A stretch of 64,000 nucleotides of DNA, taken from assembly GCA_030268105.1 (NCBI GenBank), contig BSDZ01000013.1, forward strand, positions 2,895,001 through 2,959,000, written 5' to 3'. Below, one piece after another: positions 1 through 24,904 of this stretch. The DNA comes from Volvox africanus. Taxonomy: Eukaryota; Chlorophyta; Chlorophyceae; Chlamydomonadales; Volvocaceae. A program made the translations under genes and the position numbers. The notes under the pieces were generated by a model. The model made no database searches. It was not told where the DNA came from and saw nothing but the letters and a program-made list of their open reading frames with translations. Numbering within the stretch: the stretch's first letter is position 1; each line of letters starts with the position of its first letter.

Positions 1-733
1 CAACGAGCCCACAAGGCACCCCGCTGCACATCAAATAGATATCTCTGTTGGGTTTGGGGTACATAAAGGTTTCGGTTCATTGAGGCTGTTCAATACGGGG
101 TTACTGCATGAGTGTACATGGGTCTTAGGGGCCACGAGTTCCAGGCCTATCTGTGAGGGCCATGCAGACGGAAAGCGCAGATTCACGATAGCGAAATTAC
201 AAACATGCACAGGTTATATCATGGTTATATGTTTATATGACCGTTTGGTACAGTAATATGTGCAGATTGGCCGAATTCGTCTTTGAATGCCAGCATTCCC
301 TTCGCCTTCCAATGCTGCACAGCAAAAGCTGAAGTTATTCGATCAACTTTCCATGACAATATGATTAGCAGTGTTAGAAGCATGAAGTGGTTATTGCATG
401 GGGCATTGGGACAATTGGCCACTCTTCTCGCAACATCCACCAACGGGCAACAGAATATACGTTGTGAAACGTCTTAAAAGTTAAGGTGTTAACAACGGTT
501 TCAGCAGAGCTTAGTTTCAGCAGCTAGAATGCGTTCATCATTTAAAACACGGAAGAATGTTCTACCTGCAGTACGGCATTTTTTGTTCTCTGTTGTCGTT
601 GAAGCCTTTGTTCGCTAAGCCACGGCTGGTTAGCCTAACAAATTTTCTCTGCAAATATAGCGGAACTGAGTGATAAGGATGCCTTTGGCAGTTGATCGAC
701 CGAGAGTCTTTCCAATACAACTTTAATTTAAAC
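1..733. other. Upstream spacer, no gene seen
   Basis: Only short random open frames occur here on either strand. The region lies immediately before the ATG of the ubiquitin protease and should hold its promoter and 5' UTR. I see no TATA box or other site that I can place with confidence. Confidence 0.5.
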
Positions 734-12352
<11,619 letters not shown>

Positions 12353-13195
12353 CTTACTGTGGAGCGCACGGCACCTAGGAATAGAGGGAGGACGTCAGGC
12401 GACGGGGACTGAACTTCACCACCTCTCCACCCGCGAAGCCTGGCAGAGTGTACACAGTAGATAGACCAAGATAACGTAACGAAGGGGCTTTCCACACCGC
12501 TAGGCCGTTCAGGGCATGCGCCGTGTGCAGTGCGTTTCTCCTGGCCAGCGGACGGAGTGCGGAACATGATATGTTGCGGGATAAAGAAGCTATGCCGTTC
12601 TAGTACGGTGAGGGAAGCATGTGAGTTTGTGCGGGAACGAAGTAGCTAGGGCTTAACAAGACTAGTTTGAACACCTGCGTGTCGAGGCAGCTTTTAGGTG
12701 GAGGTGTGCCTTTACTAAACTTAATATTAAGAAATAACATACGCCCTTTGTGAATGAGAACTCTAGAAAGGTTTCAAATCATGCTCTGGCGCGCAGAGAA
12801 AGACGTAGCAATTAGCCCTGCGATGCATGATGCTCATACGCGTGTGGTTATACCACACCTGCCTGGCCGTGCGCGCACGCGCAATGTTATGTGCCGAGAG
12901 CCACCTTATGTAACTCAACTCTTCGGGGCGCATCGATCAGAGGCGTCGGTCTGTGCGACTATCTTCGTATCTCCAGGCGCATGCAGGCGTGCGTGCGTGA
13001 GAGCAATACAGCACCCTACTTCTCTGACTATCCCAGGTCCTCTTGCAAGTGCTCAAGAGCGCTCAGGCTCTATCTGTCATGGAGTTATGGAGTTTCCTGA
13101 CAGCCAAACTGTTGCACTTTGTGGGAGCTTAAGAGGCATGTTAAGATTGAACTGGAAGGTGCGCCCCTCGTCGCATACTCTGCTGCGCCTCCCAG

Positions 13196-14458
13196 GACGA
13201 CAGCTTAGTGTTGCTGGGGCTGGAGGACGGCAGTGTGCGGGTGTTGGATGTGCGTACCAGCGGCGTGGTGGGAGGATGGGAGCGTGCGCACACTAACCGA
13301 GTGCGCGGCATGGCCATCTTGCAAGCGGGTAAGGCAACTAGGGGAACCCTGGGGGTACACTTAGAAGGCGGATGGCAGCTGGCGCAGTTGCCATGCGGTT
13401 TCGGAGCGTTGATGGCTGAGAGGGCTCCGTATGTTTTGGTTGGACAATAACAAAAGTATTTTAAGTACCGGTTATGACAATAACTACGAACATGTAATGC
13501 AGTAATGCCAACAAGGACATGAGAAACGCTGCATGGCTGCTTGGGCGCCGCACGCCCGGTTTGGAGCTCTCGAAAGGTCTTTTCCCACTGGACGATCGCT
13601 GCTGCTTTGTTCGATTGCCCTCTGCCTCCCCTGCCCCCTTGGCATGGGCTCTCTTTCGTAACGCACTACATGGTCCCCCTCCCCACAGGCCCCGGGAAGC
13701 TGCCGGCCTGCCTGGCCACAGCTTCCAGCGACGGAACGATTAAGCTGTGGGACACCAGGCGCCTCGGCGGCCCTGCCGGTGCCGCCCCGGAGGCAGCGCC
13801 GGCGGTCTGTACGGCACAGGTATCAACGAAGGCCCGTCTGACGTGCCTGGTCGCGGTGGATCCAGACGCGGGTGCGCCGCAGCGGGGCACGAAACCCCCC
13901 ACGAAGGCGGCAGCGGAAGGGAAGGCACCGCCTGCTAAGAAGCAGAAGAAAGACGTTACATCCGGGGATGCATCAGGGAGACAGGTACGTGGCGCAGGAT
14001 GGGTTGGGGCTTCGGGGCCACAGCAGCTCAGCCTTTACAAGGGATCGCATGTGGCTACCGGGCTGCGGCGGAGGCTGCATCCCAGAGTGGCCGCAAAGTA
14101 GGTATGTAGGTCATACTGATTATGATTAGAGCTCTGACGGGGGACCGGAGATACTCTCTAAGGCGTATCCTACAGGACCCTTTTCGGAGTTGGGAGTTAC
14201 AGAACGAAGTCAGGGCAGTGGATTGCCGTAGCTGCCGTGTATTTTCCTGGTTCGTGCACATGTGACGCTCGAGCGACATGATCTTCAACGCTGCAGGAGG
14301 ACTGGGTCAGGGCGGCCATTTCTGCAACAGTGCAAACGGCAGCAGCGCCTGCCGTGAAGCAGGTGGGGACGAAACCGGCTGTCGAACGCAAGCCGCACAA
14401 ATCCCAACAACAACAAGGTTCTACCCCGACCGAGAGCGGGCCAAAGACCCTAAGTTGA
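13196..14458 (+). CDS. Mak11/PAK1IP1-like WD40 protein, C-terminal half only
   Basis: Exons 13196-13328, 13689-13984 and 14297-14458 join in phase and give about 196 residues. They contain two WD40 blades: LGLEDGSVRVLDVRTSG, then ATASSDGTIKLWDTR. These are followed by KARLTCLVAV and a basic tail PPAKKQKKD. In the Mak11/PAK1IP1 family, which acts in assembly of the 60S ribosomal subunit, the last blades are followed by the same ARLTCL segment and a lysine-rich nucleolar tail. The family normally has about 230 more residues upstream (four or five blades). The 840 bases back to the ubiquitin protease show none of them. A broken match to part of the missing region lies at about 28.4 kb. This is therefore a partial gene, a split gene or a displaced fragment. 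Its own splice signals and frame are intact, and the 13196 acceptor (cccag) is good. Confidence 0.72.
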
Positions 14459-14779
14459 GGGCAGGGTGGCCCCATGTCGATGGACGGTGATGACCCCAAT
14501 TAAAGTGACCTGCGAGCTGACCAGGAGCGGAGTTGACGCCTTAGTTGATTCGGCAGATTCAGCTGGATGCCGGCGGTGGGTGCTGAACCTGGGAAAAGCA
14601 CTGATTTCGGAGAAGTCGGCATGGGAGACTGGATGAGGGTGCCCCGAAATACCGGGGAAGGTAGGGACTGCCAGGTTAGTGGCCACGGGTGATGTACCCC
14701 CCTATCCCACACACAACAAGAACAGCAGCAGCAGCAGCAGGTCAGGTGCGGTAGCAAAGTAACCGGCCGGGGCCAGCAG

Positions 14780-15235
14780 GGAGGGCGCGACCACTTCAGG
14801 CTAGACGACCCTGGATTTGAGGTTGTGCCGGCGGATAGTGACGGCGATGATGGCGACGGCGAGAAAGAGGATAAGGAGGCGGAGGAAGAGGTGAACGGCA
14901 ACGGCACTGTTGACTTTGATGATGGCGGTGGCAGCAGCGCTAGTGATGGTGACAGCGACGGTGCAGCGCCAGAAGAGGAGCTGGAGGAGGCTCCTAGGAG
15001 CGTCTTACCGAGTCTTGCCAGGGCGCAGATAAGGGGCAAACAGCGCTCGTGTGAGGGGGCCGAGGAGGGCGGGCAGCGCGGGTACCGTGGGAAGGGGGGT
15101 GGGGTGGGGAAAAGCGGCCAGAAGCAGCAGCTACTGCTACAGAAGCAGAAGAGGCCACAGCAACCATCTTCACAGGCCGTGGTTTGTGAGAACCGAAAGG
15201 TGGTCAAGGACATAAGGGGCAGCAGCGAGGGGTGA
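14780..15235 (+). CDS. Acidic low-complexity ORF, possible extra exon
   Basis: An open frame of about 150 residues runs from a splice-acceptor-like cag at 14777-14779 to a TGA at 15233-15235. It begins GGRDHFRLDDPGFEVVPADS and continues as an Asp/Glu/Gly-rich stretch and then a Gln/Lys-rich end. The FEVVPA wording recalls the C-terminal region of Spb1-type nucleolar methyltransferases, but the match is too short to rely on. It could be an alternative terminal exon of the WD40 gene just upstream; a phase-0 donor at the CAG before 14361 would join it. It has no ATG of its own near the start. Transcript evidence is absent, so the status is open. Confidence 0.35.
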   Translation, partial: GGRDHFRLDDPGFEVVPADSDGDDGDGEKEDKEAEEEVNGNGTVDFDDGGGSSASDGDSDGAAPEEELEEAPRSVLPSLARAQIRGKQRSCEGAEEGGQRGYRGKGGGVGKSGQKQQLLLQKQKRPQQPSSQAVVCENRKVVKDIRGSSEG

Positions 15236-17156
15236 AGAAGCTCAACGATGGTCATGGGCGTCAGGCCGATAGAGGCGGCAGCATGCGGAACCCATTAGGT
15301 GCAGGGCAAACGAAGGCCGACGGAGTACGTGGGGGCGTCGGGAGGCACAAGAAACAATCTGGGTAAAGTTAGTGTCACTCTGGCCGCGGTTGAAAGTTTA
15401 TGGGCGGAAATGGGTTTTCCCAAGGTTAGTTGTACGGAAAGCGTTTCCCGTTCAGTGGTGAGTGCAACAACCTGTAACACTGTGAGGTTGCGTTGCACCT
15501 CATCCGTGTCGCCTCCCTCGCGCAAATGCAAATCATTAGCCGTTTATATCATCAAGAGGAAGGGGCAAGGATTGGTATTGCCGCTCTGTTTTATTAAGGT
15601 TTACGGGAGGTGTAGGTGACAGGGTTTTTCGAAGAGGGAGGACTGAGATCAAACACGATTACCCGGGTAATTGTGAAAACAAAAATAGGGAAGCGAACCC
15701 AAGAAATTCAATCAAGAAACCGAAAGAGGACTTCGCTTGTTAGCTATCTTACAGAAGTCGAGTGAGCATGCAAGTAAAATGATGAAGATGTCCTTTAAAA
15801 CGGTGAAATCATCCGAACAAACGACCGGTGTGACCAAAATCATAACAGTACATCAGTTATACCCATACACGAGATCTGTAATAAAATGATAACGGGTAAG
15901 CACAAATGAAAACGCGTGCGAGGGATCGCACACCCAGAGCACGCGTTTGCAGACGTATGGTGGAGGGTTGAGTTGGGTTATGTTTGCTCTTACATGACTT
16001 CCGGGCTGTCCTATCGATATAATGCCAGCAGGGGAGCTGGGTTTTCTTACGGAGGCACGTGGATTACGTGGATACTACCGCCCACGTACAATACAATCTA
16101 ACGGGTTTGACAGGAGCATGCCGGCTGTCTACAGTCAAAATCCTGGGGCCTAACATATGGTTCCAATGTATCCCAATTCGTCCAGTCCTGGGACTCCTTC
16201 CTACTGTTCTTGGCTGGGAACATCCAGCATTACCGGCTTTAGACAGGAAGGGGCCCTGCCTCCGCCCATCATCGCCCACAGGGGCCGTCCACCTAATGAC
16301 CACGGAGTGGGAAACTGGGTACTCTACGAACTCTTACAGCAGTGAGCTATGTTAAGTGGCGCTTTTGACGCATGCGGAACATGAAACAATTGAAGACCAG
16401 GACCACCCATGCCCATGCCTATCACGGTGCCCATCTTAAGCTGCAAACGTACTAAGTCGCCGCTGAGGTAGTGAGGGGGGGAAGGACCAAAGTGCCCAAG
16501 GCAAGCGTCTGGATAAAGGCCTGCGCGCCACATGCGCCATTATGGTGCCAATTACGTGTTAGGGAACGCATCTGATCCTTCAGCAAGCATGTAAGCGAGG
16601 TTGCTGCGCCCACCGCATCACTGGTTGGGTAGGGGGCTGTAATGTGATTCTTTCGGATTGTCCTCGCATTCATCTTTTAATACTTTAAACAGCTGGACGC
16701 GATAAGCTTCCCTGGTATTGCGCCTTATCCTGGTGCACAATCTGCTGAGTTCAGCGTTGGCCGTGGGGTCGCCCTATTCACCGTTAGTGCGCATATTAGC
16801 GTTATGTTGTAGCATGGCCGTCCTGGCTTCCTCAAACTCCCTTGCTCACCAAGGGGCATCGCACCCGTTTCGAGAGGACCTTTCGGCTTTGTTCGGGTAC
16901 ACAGAGGTTAATCCTCAGCACTTCTCAGCAAACCTTCCAACGATTCGTGCCATACTATCTCTTGATATTACTCATGGCAATGAATTGAGCGTGTCTACGA
17001 ATGGTACGAATGTCGTTGGGGCTCGGAACATCCTGGAGCGTGAACCCTTTGATATAGAATACGGTTCGGCGTGATATGTAATATTGTTTTGAAAGACCTT
17101 CTCAATTGTGGGTTTACTTGATATCTTAAACTTTTGACAGCTCGTTATCATCCACC
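15236..17156. other. Spacer with one weak ORF (16814-17074)
   Basis: About 1.9 kb without a convincing gene. An 86-codon open frame starts with ATG at 16814 and ends at 17074, just before the armadillo-repeat gene. It has no family I recognise and may be chance or the gene's 5' leader. From about 15640 to 15930 the DNA is AT-richer than its surroundings and has no coding signal. Confidence 0.4.
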
Positions 17157-20100
17157 ATGAAAATTCTACCAAGTGCAGTTACTCGTTGGTTCCATGGCAA
17201 GGTGAGGCAAATATAGGCGGACCTGTTTTATTACATTTCTGCGCGTTCCTGCTGCTGTTGCGCAAACGGAGTGACCTGTGGGGGGGTATGCTGAACGCAC
17301 CACACAGGGGTACTTGAGTTGGGACCCCAAAAAAGGAGAGCCACCCCAGTATGTCATGGACGACATGCGACGCGTCTTAAAATCAGCCAAGTCCGTCGAT
17401 AGAGAACGCGTGCTTCGGCACATCTTGTACGTGGCTGGCCAAGGCAGGCGAATGCAGAGCGCGCTGGGTCGAGGTCAAATAACAGGAGACGTATGTGCTT
17501 GCTTACAATCTGGCCGTTCGACGGTGAGTTTTGAAACCGGGGCTCTGTTTCCACCCCCCTCGGCTCTGCCGGGGGAAGCCGGGCACAAAGCAACGTTCCT
17601 AATATTTCCTCGTTACCTGCCGCGACGATGTTTTTCATCAAATTTGAACGCGCAGGTGCAGATAGCTGCTGCGGAAGCCCTGAGGGCGCTATGCAGGCAT
17701 CATGCGGAAAACTGCGACATCGTCATCGCAACGTTTCGCAGCAGCTTTCTTTGGTTCCGTCGGTGCCTGCTGGATTACATGCTTGTGTTAATGTGTGCAC
17801 GACAGAACGACCTGGCGATAGCCGCCATGGGCTTACTGTGCGAGTTGTTTGCAGAGAAGACCTCGGAGTTGTTGGACCAGCTGAAGCAGTCCACGTACAT
17901 TATTGGCAAGCTTGTGAAGATGGTTCAAGGCTGGGGTAAGCAAGCCCGCAACACAACCCCGTCAGCGGCTGCCAACTGCGAGTTGGCCCGGGGCATGTTG
18001 GGCTTCTTTAACACCATGGCAACAGCTGGGGGCACGAAAATGTGCCGCAGCTTGGACAAGGGCGGAGTTACGGCACTGTGCTTGCAGCTCGTGGAGGAGT
18101 GCCCTCAGCAGCAGTCGCTCGTCCGTGGTGCCATGGCCCTCCTTTCCGTCATGGTCCTGCAGGTATGTGTGAGTGTTGAGGGCGCAGGGTTCAGAGGTAA
18201 AGATTTTCAACAGATACGCTTCATGACGATTGCCTCTTCTGTATTCATATTTTTTTATTATATTAAACACAGCAATTCACGGCAATATATGGCAACACAC
18301 GGCAATATATATGTATACATTATTACATTATACTTTTTATATATAGTACACAGATTTGAATGAGGGCGGAAGTGAACAATCCGCTGCGAATAAGACGTAA
18401 TCCTCTTGTCAAATAAGAGACGTGCACACTAGATTCACATCTATCCATCACACGGGTGTGGGGGACATGGAACTTGGTCATTGCCGGTTCCTGCATGGGG
18501 GCATGTACACACCTTACACCTCCTTCGCTGCATATGATGCCTCATTTTGTCAGTCCCTAGTTGATGACGCATACCAGGTGCTGCTCTGTCCTACGGTTTC
18601 CAGGTGCCGGCGCAACGACTTGAATTTGAAAAAAACCAAGGGGTGCAGCGGCTGCTTCAACTGCTTAACCAGGGAATTCTGAACATGTCCGTGCGCGGAA
18701 TGGCAGCTGAGGTGCTGTCGTCCGCTGCCTCTTCATCCCCAAAGGTGGCGGATACCATCTGTCTGCAAGGCTTGGGCACAGTGACGGACCTCCTTGCCTT
18801 CTACTTGCATGAGTGGCTGGTACAAGGAGTTCAGGGTGAGCAGCTGCGGGGGAGGTAGGGAGCGGCTAGCTGTACCGATGCCGTATATGTGTTGATGTCT
18901 ACTCGCTTGGAATGAACTGAGTTCCTAATCTGGCATCGATTTTAGCTTAGCTTAGCTTAGCTTAGCTTAGCTTTGATCCCCGCCGCCATTATGGCAGCAC
19001 TGCAGCAGCCGCTACTGGTTACGACTGTAGCCTCTGTCCATCCCCGCCTCTCCACACCATTCATTCGGGCTGTGAAATAATGTTACTCCACAACCCGCAG
19101 ATTCGTGCTCCTAAAGTGCGGAGATGGAGTCCTCAGTACCCGCTCCACAACTGCCACCGTGCAACACGGAGATCCTCGAACCGCTCCTGCGTCTCCTCGC
19201 GACAGTGACAACGTCCTCCACGGGCAAGATGCCGCTGTCGGATCAGGGGCTCAAGCTGCTTGGGGTCGCCGTGAGGGCTGGTCTGGCCTATGCGGCTGGA
19301 GAAGGCTACAAAGTGGCGACTGCGGCGGTGCAGGTGGACGGTGGAGGGGCCGGGAAGGTTTGGGTACTTATTTACTTTTTTTGGTTGTACGCTACCATAG
19401 TCATGGAAAACATGCCGTTGTCCTAGTGTGCTGTGGAAGGCTTTCAAACCCACATATGAACGCACATCAATTAACTCCTCCATTTCGTACGCAGATCGCC
19501 CTGCATCTGTCCTGCAAGGCGGACGTACCGCTGTCCCCAGCGCTGTGTGGCGATGATGTCACGGGGCCCATGATTGAGATGGTGGACCTTGCGTGCAGAC
19601 ACGCTGCCGCCGGCGAGGTCAAGGACGCGCAGATTCTGCACGGGGGCTTGTGTGCTGCTGGGTTCCTGAGCAAGGTGCGCAGAAGCCTCGGTGGTTTTAG
19701 TCATCTCCTTGAATTTGTCGGACTGAGAAGCCGTATGGGTACGGCACTGACGTGTTTTGCTCAGGTATTTGTGCACCCGTCAGGCCAGCTTCCTTCGCTG
19801 TTGGTTATGTGTGTGCTCTATATACCTATGCGTGGTTTAAACAGTGTCCCACATGCCATACCAATTCCGGGCTGGTCGCCTTGACAGATACTCGGTGTCA
19901 GGCTCAGGAGCAACGATGTGCAGCTGGCAGAGGTGCTGAACAGTGACCTGCTGATCAAGCTTGTCACGCTACTGGGCCGCTCAGCGGACGCAGTCCTGGT
20001 GGCCGTCAACGCCATGGAGCCGTGCTACACGGAACCCATCACCCCTGAGGGTCTCGGGTCAGGACTGCGTTCGACAGGTCAGTGACGCGAATCGCCGCGT

Positions 20101-22081
20101 GGCTGGACGGGGAATACTTGTTGCTTTGATAACATTGCTGCATCGGCCTTCAATCCATCTCAGTGAGCCCAACTCGCCTCGGGATCAATTTTGGCCAAGG
20201 TGTAATCTTTGTAAATCATGATAGTTATGTTAGTTAAGCTGCTGATGTTCCATCATGGGCAGCAAGTATGTAGCACTTGCTGTATCATCCTGTGCGTACA
20301 GTATCATCTTCATAAGGGTTAGGGTGAGTGTTGCTTGCCGTGTCCTCCTGGTAAGGTGCTCATTTGGTCTCTCTCGGCAACCACTCCCGTACCCTATTTT
20401 GATCTTGCCCCTTCGTAATGAAAGCTCTTCCACCGTTATCATTTTGATTTTCCTGTGATTGGCTGCTCCGGAGGTTTAATTAGTATGCCCTTTCCCGGTT
20501 CATTCGCTCACTAGCCTACCCTTCTCCACCACCGCCCTGCTGCTCCCATTAGGACATACGTACCTTGTCACAAGAAAGGTGGTGGCTAACCTGCGGGCGG
20601 CAGTTCCCTTGCAGCTCCAGTTGCTAACAAACCTGGCGGCGGGACCATTTGAGAGCTTGCAGGTGCTAGTGCGCCTGGGCGCGGCAGCTGCAATGAAGCA
20701 GCTGATGCGATGGGAGGACATGAAGGTAGGCTGAAGGCTGCGGGCTCGTAGCTCTGCGCACCTGCTCTGCATATATCTGCGAAGTTTTGCGCCATCTGCA
20801 GCATGTGTATGTAAATGGGACCTGAAATGTTAGCCCGATGACATGATCTGGAAGATCATTAGCCAAAATCCACGAACTACCGTCATTGAAGATTCCTCGT
20901 AGCCTGGCCGGGTTCGGTTGATAGAATGGTACCGAAAGTTGCACTATTGCCTTTTTACTCCGTATTTCCGCTTTGCACCTGCAGTCCAAGGCCGCGCATA
21001 TTTTGAGGCTGCTGGACGAACTGGACTTGTAGTACAAGCCCTTTGGCGATTGGGGCAACGGGCCTCTGACGGCGGCGGCTCCTTGCAACTGGACCCCAAG
21101 CCCTTCGTGACTCGGGGTATAAGCTCATCCAAACTGCTCAAGCTGCGTGACTACGATCTTCAGACGCGATTCGGATTGGACCAGATCGGAATCAGCAAGG
21201 TACGATGGCATGGATGAAAGCATGAAGGGATGGGAAAAGTATGTTTTACGGGGGCGTGATTGTTGGAGCAAGACTATTCCGAAAAGGGAAGCTTGCAGGA
21301 AGAGGGGTACCCCAAGATGATTTCCCTATCTGCCACTGCGTTATGCACCCAAACTGGTCCCGGTCTGCGGGCTCTTTTGGTTTGCCGCGGAAAACCCTCC
21401 CTTGAAAGCACGCTCCCTGTGCCATGCAGGCCCCGCCCTCTTTCCCTTTCTCAACCGCTATTCCTTACGCTTCCCTTGATGCACCACTTCAACAGGTGGC
21501 GCTCCTTCAGGATGGCCATAAGATGTTCACGGAGATCGAAGCCATGGACACGAAATCTTCTGGGGGCTCTATATCAATGGGCAACATGGAGCAGTACCTG
21601 GTGGCTGAGCACAACATGCGAGAAGCGAACGCCAAGACCTTCAGCATTGAAATCTTCGGGGAAATGCAGGTGTGACACCGCATCTGATATAAGGGGTTTT
21701 GGAACACATATCGGTCGTGTTGTAAACACGCCAGCGGCGCTCCTCCTTTCTCTTCTGCTAGTACTAATTCATCTTTCTTTCTGTTTTCATCTCATGGCAC
21801 GAGCTTGTGAGATGTTTTCTTCGCCGCCTTGTGCCCTCACTCGTCATGTCAATGACATACACAAGTCGCTTCTTGCATACATGCCAAGGTGATTAAAATC
21901 ATGATATGTACGTAAGCCGCCGCTCACGTGTAGTCCTGTTCATCCTTCACACCTCCAGGTCGGGCAAATGGCCCCAGCCAGCTTCCTAAGTTTTATCAAG
22001 GTGTACCCCATTTTGAGGGAGAGGCTGGACGACCTCATGTCTGGGCAGCGGGACAGGAAGAGGGCACGCAAAGAGCATTAG
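17157..22081 (+). CDS. Armadillo/HEAT-type helical-repeat protein with EF-hand-like C-terminus
   Basis: Exons 17157-17201, 17308-17523, 17656-18162, 18604-18835, 19137-19357, 19495-19674, 19888-20077, 20553-20725, 20985-21028, 21124-21199, 21496-21669 and 21959-22081 all join in phase, giving about 726 residues. The start ATG has a strong context (ccaccATGa). The bulk is alpha-helical repeats typical of armadillo folds, for example VQIAAAEALRALCRHHAEN and VRGMAAEVLSSAASSSPKV, which usually serve as protein-binding scaffolds. The last exons carry MDTKSSGGSISMGNM, which resembles a degenerate EF-hand loop, and end in a basic tail (RDRKRARKEH). An in-frame TAG at 21030-21032 is avoided if the intron 21029-21123 (gtagta to taag) is spliced. 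The stretch 17731-17802 inside exon 3 is hydrophobic and might be a further small intron. I do not recognise an exact orthologue, so the partner and pathway are unknown. Confidence 0.78.
18942..18972. repeat. Pentanucleotide microsatellite (TTAGC)n
   Basis: About six tandem copies of TTAGC lie within the intron between exons 4 and 5 of the armadillo-repeat gene. Confidence 0.9.
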
Positions 22082-22354
22082 ATGGCGGTCGTCTACAGTG
22101 GGGCCCAGCGGTGCACCGGTATTCCTTGGACATTGGGTGTCGGGTCGGTCGCTCGGTTGTTTCTGTCGTGCACAGAATTAGCTGATGTGTGTCCAGGAAT
22201 GATCCAGCGGAAGGCGCAGGGGTCAATTAAAACTGCGATTCATGGACAAATACGAGAGGAAACCTGGAAACTCAAGCAGAGCCGTGTGGATATTGAGCTT
22301 GGTGGGGCTAGTCGTGTTCGTAGCGGGTTTTTCTCCAAGCTTCCCAGGGTTTTC

Positions 22355-22375
22355 CACTGGACCACTGGTCCAGTG
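22355..22375. repeat. Perfect 21-bp palindrome
   Basis: Arms CACTGGACCA and TGGTCCAGTG are exact reverse complements around a single central base. The length is more than chance would usually give, and the function is unknown. It lies about 270 bases after the stop codon of the armadillo-repeat gene, so it may fall in its 3' UTR or a transcription end region. Confidence 0.8.
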
Positions 22376-24904
22376 CTCTATTTTCCTCGTCGTACTCTAG
22401 TTTTAAACTTGTCCTCCGTATCTGCGATTTTGTTTCAAAGGCGCTGTTTCCGGAGTTGGGATGACGTCCCTGCCTAATAGTAGTTAATTTACTGACCTGC
22501 AGTGAGGTTGGCGGCAAGCAGTCCGTTATAGCGGTTCTAAGCAGCGACTTTGCTGCCAACTGTTCTACGGAGGGACTGAGCCAACCCCTTGCCCCGGGGT
22601 CCGACCCCCTCCGGTTCGGCAAGAGCGCAACTTGGGGGATTAAGCAGGATAGGTTAGGATAGGATAGGACTGGTCTGCAGCTCCAGGAATGGGTGATGGA
22701 GATAGCCAAGGAGGGTGTGGAGGGATGCTATGAGCTAATCATCTTCGTTCAGATTGTTTACAGAAACTAGGCAACAAACTCACGATTACGAGAACTACCA
22801 GATATGCCGAACCGAGGCATGAAATGATCTATCTGGCATTTCAGATGCAGTCATGTTGCAAGGACGTGATAGTGAGTACTTGTGTTGTGGCAGCCCTGGT
22901 CCCGCTTGCTGATATGTAGGATAGCATCTGGATGCCGTAGGCAGGCGCTATACGGACGGATGTGCTTGTGATGTTAATGTTTGCCTGAGAAATCAGGGCG
23001 TGCAGCGTCTGATCCTAATATGAAACTGTTGCGCTGAGTCGGCGGGAAGAGCTGGCCGTTTAGACAACAGTGAGATGCGGTGCCATGGCGGAACGCCATC
23101 GTGTTCCGCGTCTGAACCATCATGGCATACTGCGAGTGCGTAATCACTTGACCTCTCATTACGGGGAACCTGAGACGACTCGTCGTATTGTTATACCAAT
23201 GTAGAGTGCCGAATCCAATCTTCAATTTCCTGTTCTGTAACGTCTCCCGTAACTATTCAACGAACAACCCCCGAACTAACTACCACTCACGTGTCCAGCG
23301 AACCCACTGAATAATCCAACAATCTCAATGCGTTCGTGTGACCCCAAGATTTTAACGTGATATAATTACCTTATATTTTTTCAACCGTTTCAACTATGAA
23401 TGATAGGTTACTTTTTTGGCAGCGTCGTTTCCGTGTCTGCATCATTGAACTCTTCGCCTGAATTATTCTGCACAGCATTGCTGAATTTCATTGCACAAGT
23501 GGAAAGGTTCTAAGACATTGGTTTTCCCGGTGCATTCGTTGCTTTCTTGGTTGGTGACCCAAATAAAGCTAGATGGGTTTCATCAGTTCGAAGGAACGCA
23601 GGTCACGCGCATACGCTGTGGATAAGGTCGACACCACAGAGTTCCATAAAATCGATAAGGATGGCCGACATGCAGTTTGTCGGCAGTAGCAACTGAGTTG
23701 ACCCGATGTTTCTACGGTCCATCATCTCGGTCGCCCATTTTCAGTGTTTTGCGTGCCTTGCGAGCAGGATTAAAATGTATGAACCGATCCATCTGCGACC
23801 AGGCAACAAAGACGGTCCAGCCCAATACGGGCAACATGGTCAACATTCCTCGACCAAAGCTTTACACAAAGGATTTTCAGTTCGTAAACTGCAAGAACAA
23901 AATAAAATAAAGACACCTGGTAGTATTAATGGACAATCGTTCATTATTGACAAGTGTGAGGTGAGACACAATAGGACGGGCCATCAGAGCATGAGCATGA
24001 TCACAATAAGGCTTTTGCAACACTCGAATTCAATAGGCATGAAAAGGCAAAGTTTTCATAGCTAGTGACATTTAACCCATGATGCACCGCCCGCCGTACG
24101 CCCTGTGATGTCCCACACATTGTATTTCACCTGCATTCATGACCGGGGTGCCTGCCCGTGTAGAACTGCGACATCTACATACTGGATTACGGTGTCCAGG
24201 TCACGATGCGCCTTGCATGGACAGAAGGCATCGCCCTTGGTTAAAGCACCCAGCAAGGGGGCATGAGCAGGGTTTACTACGGCAAGGATTTTACACCTGG
24301 ATTATGGTATGGCAAGGTAGCTTCTCGCGGTGCGCCATCTTGGGCCATGTACGGTTCTACGCTTCGTTGAAGTCCCAAATCAGGAGGCACTTTATGCTCC
24401 TTCGCCCTCTGCATGCCTGTACCCGTGATAAAGGCTTATTTCCAGGAAAAACCTGAGGACCCTCTCAATCCTGGACCTGTGTAGGCCCGACTGATGGGAC
24501 AGCGCTGACTGCAACTTGGCGGTCGTGTGCAGGCAGCTCAGGTGTGATAAGCGGGAGGGACTGGGCCCACCGGTGGTGCAAAAGCCGGAGGAAGGGATCA
24601 AAGTGAAGTCCCATCCTGAGTACGATAGTCGATGTGCACTTTCCAGACAGGACACGGGATAAGGATTCGTTAAGGATCTCCTTGAAGGTTATGACAGAGC
24701 GCGGGTGGGCACCCGAGAGACGGGGCAAAAAAACCATCAGGGTATGACATATTCTGTCAAGCATAGACTACTCAACTAAACGCACGATGTGCTCGTACTT
24801 TGCAGAACCCGTGACTGCTCTGGCTGCAACATCGCACTGTACTGTCGCACCAAGCCGATCGGAGAGTCATCCAAAAATGTACGGCTTGCCTAAGCGGGAT
24901 AGGA

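Noticed and set aside
12754..13296. 180-codon plus-strand frame before the WD40 exons, considered as the missing Mak11 N-terminus
   Set aside because: The translation shows no WD40 motifs and crosses the 13196 acceptor in a different frame from the true exon.
14500..15255. 251-codon open frame on the minus strand, Ser/Pro-rich
   Set aside because: It is the mirror of the acidic plus-strand ORF: GAC/GAG-rich codons read as Val/Ser/Pro codons in antisense. No domain.
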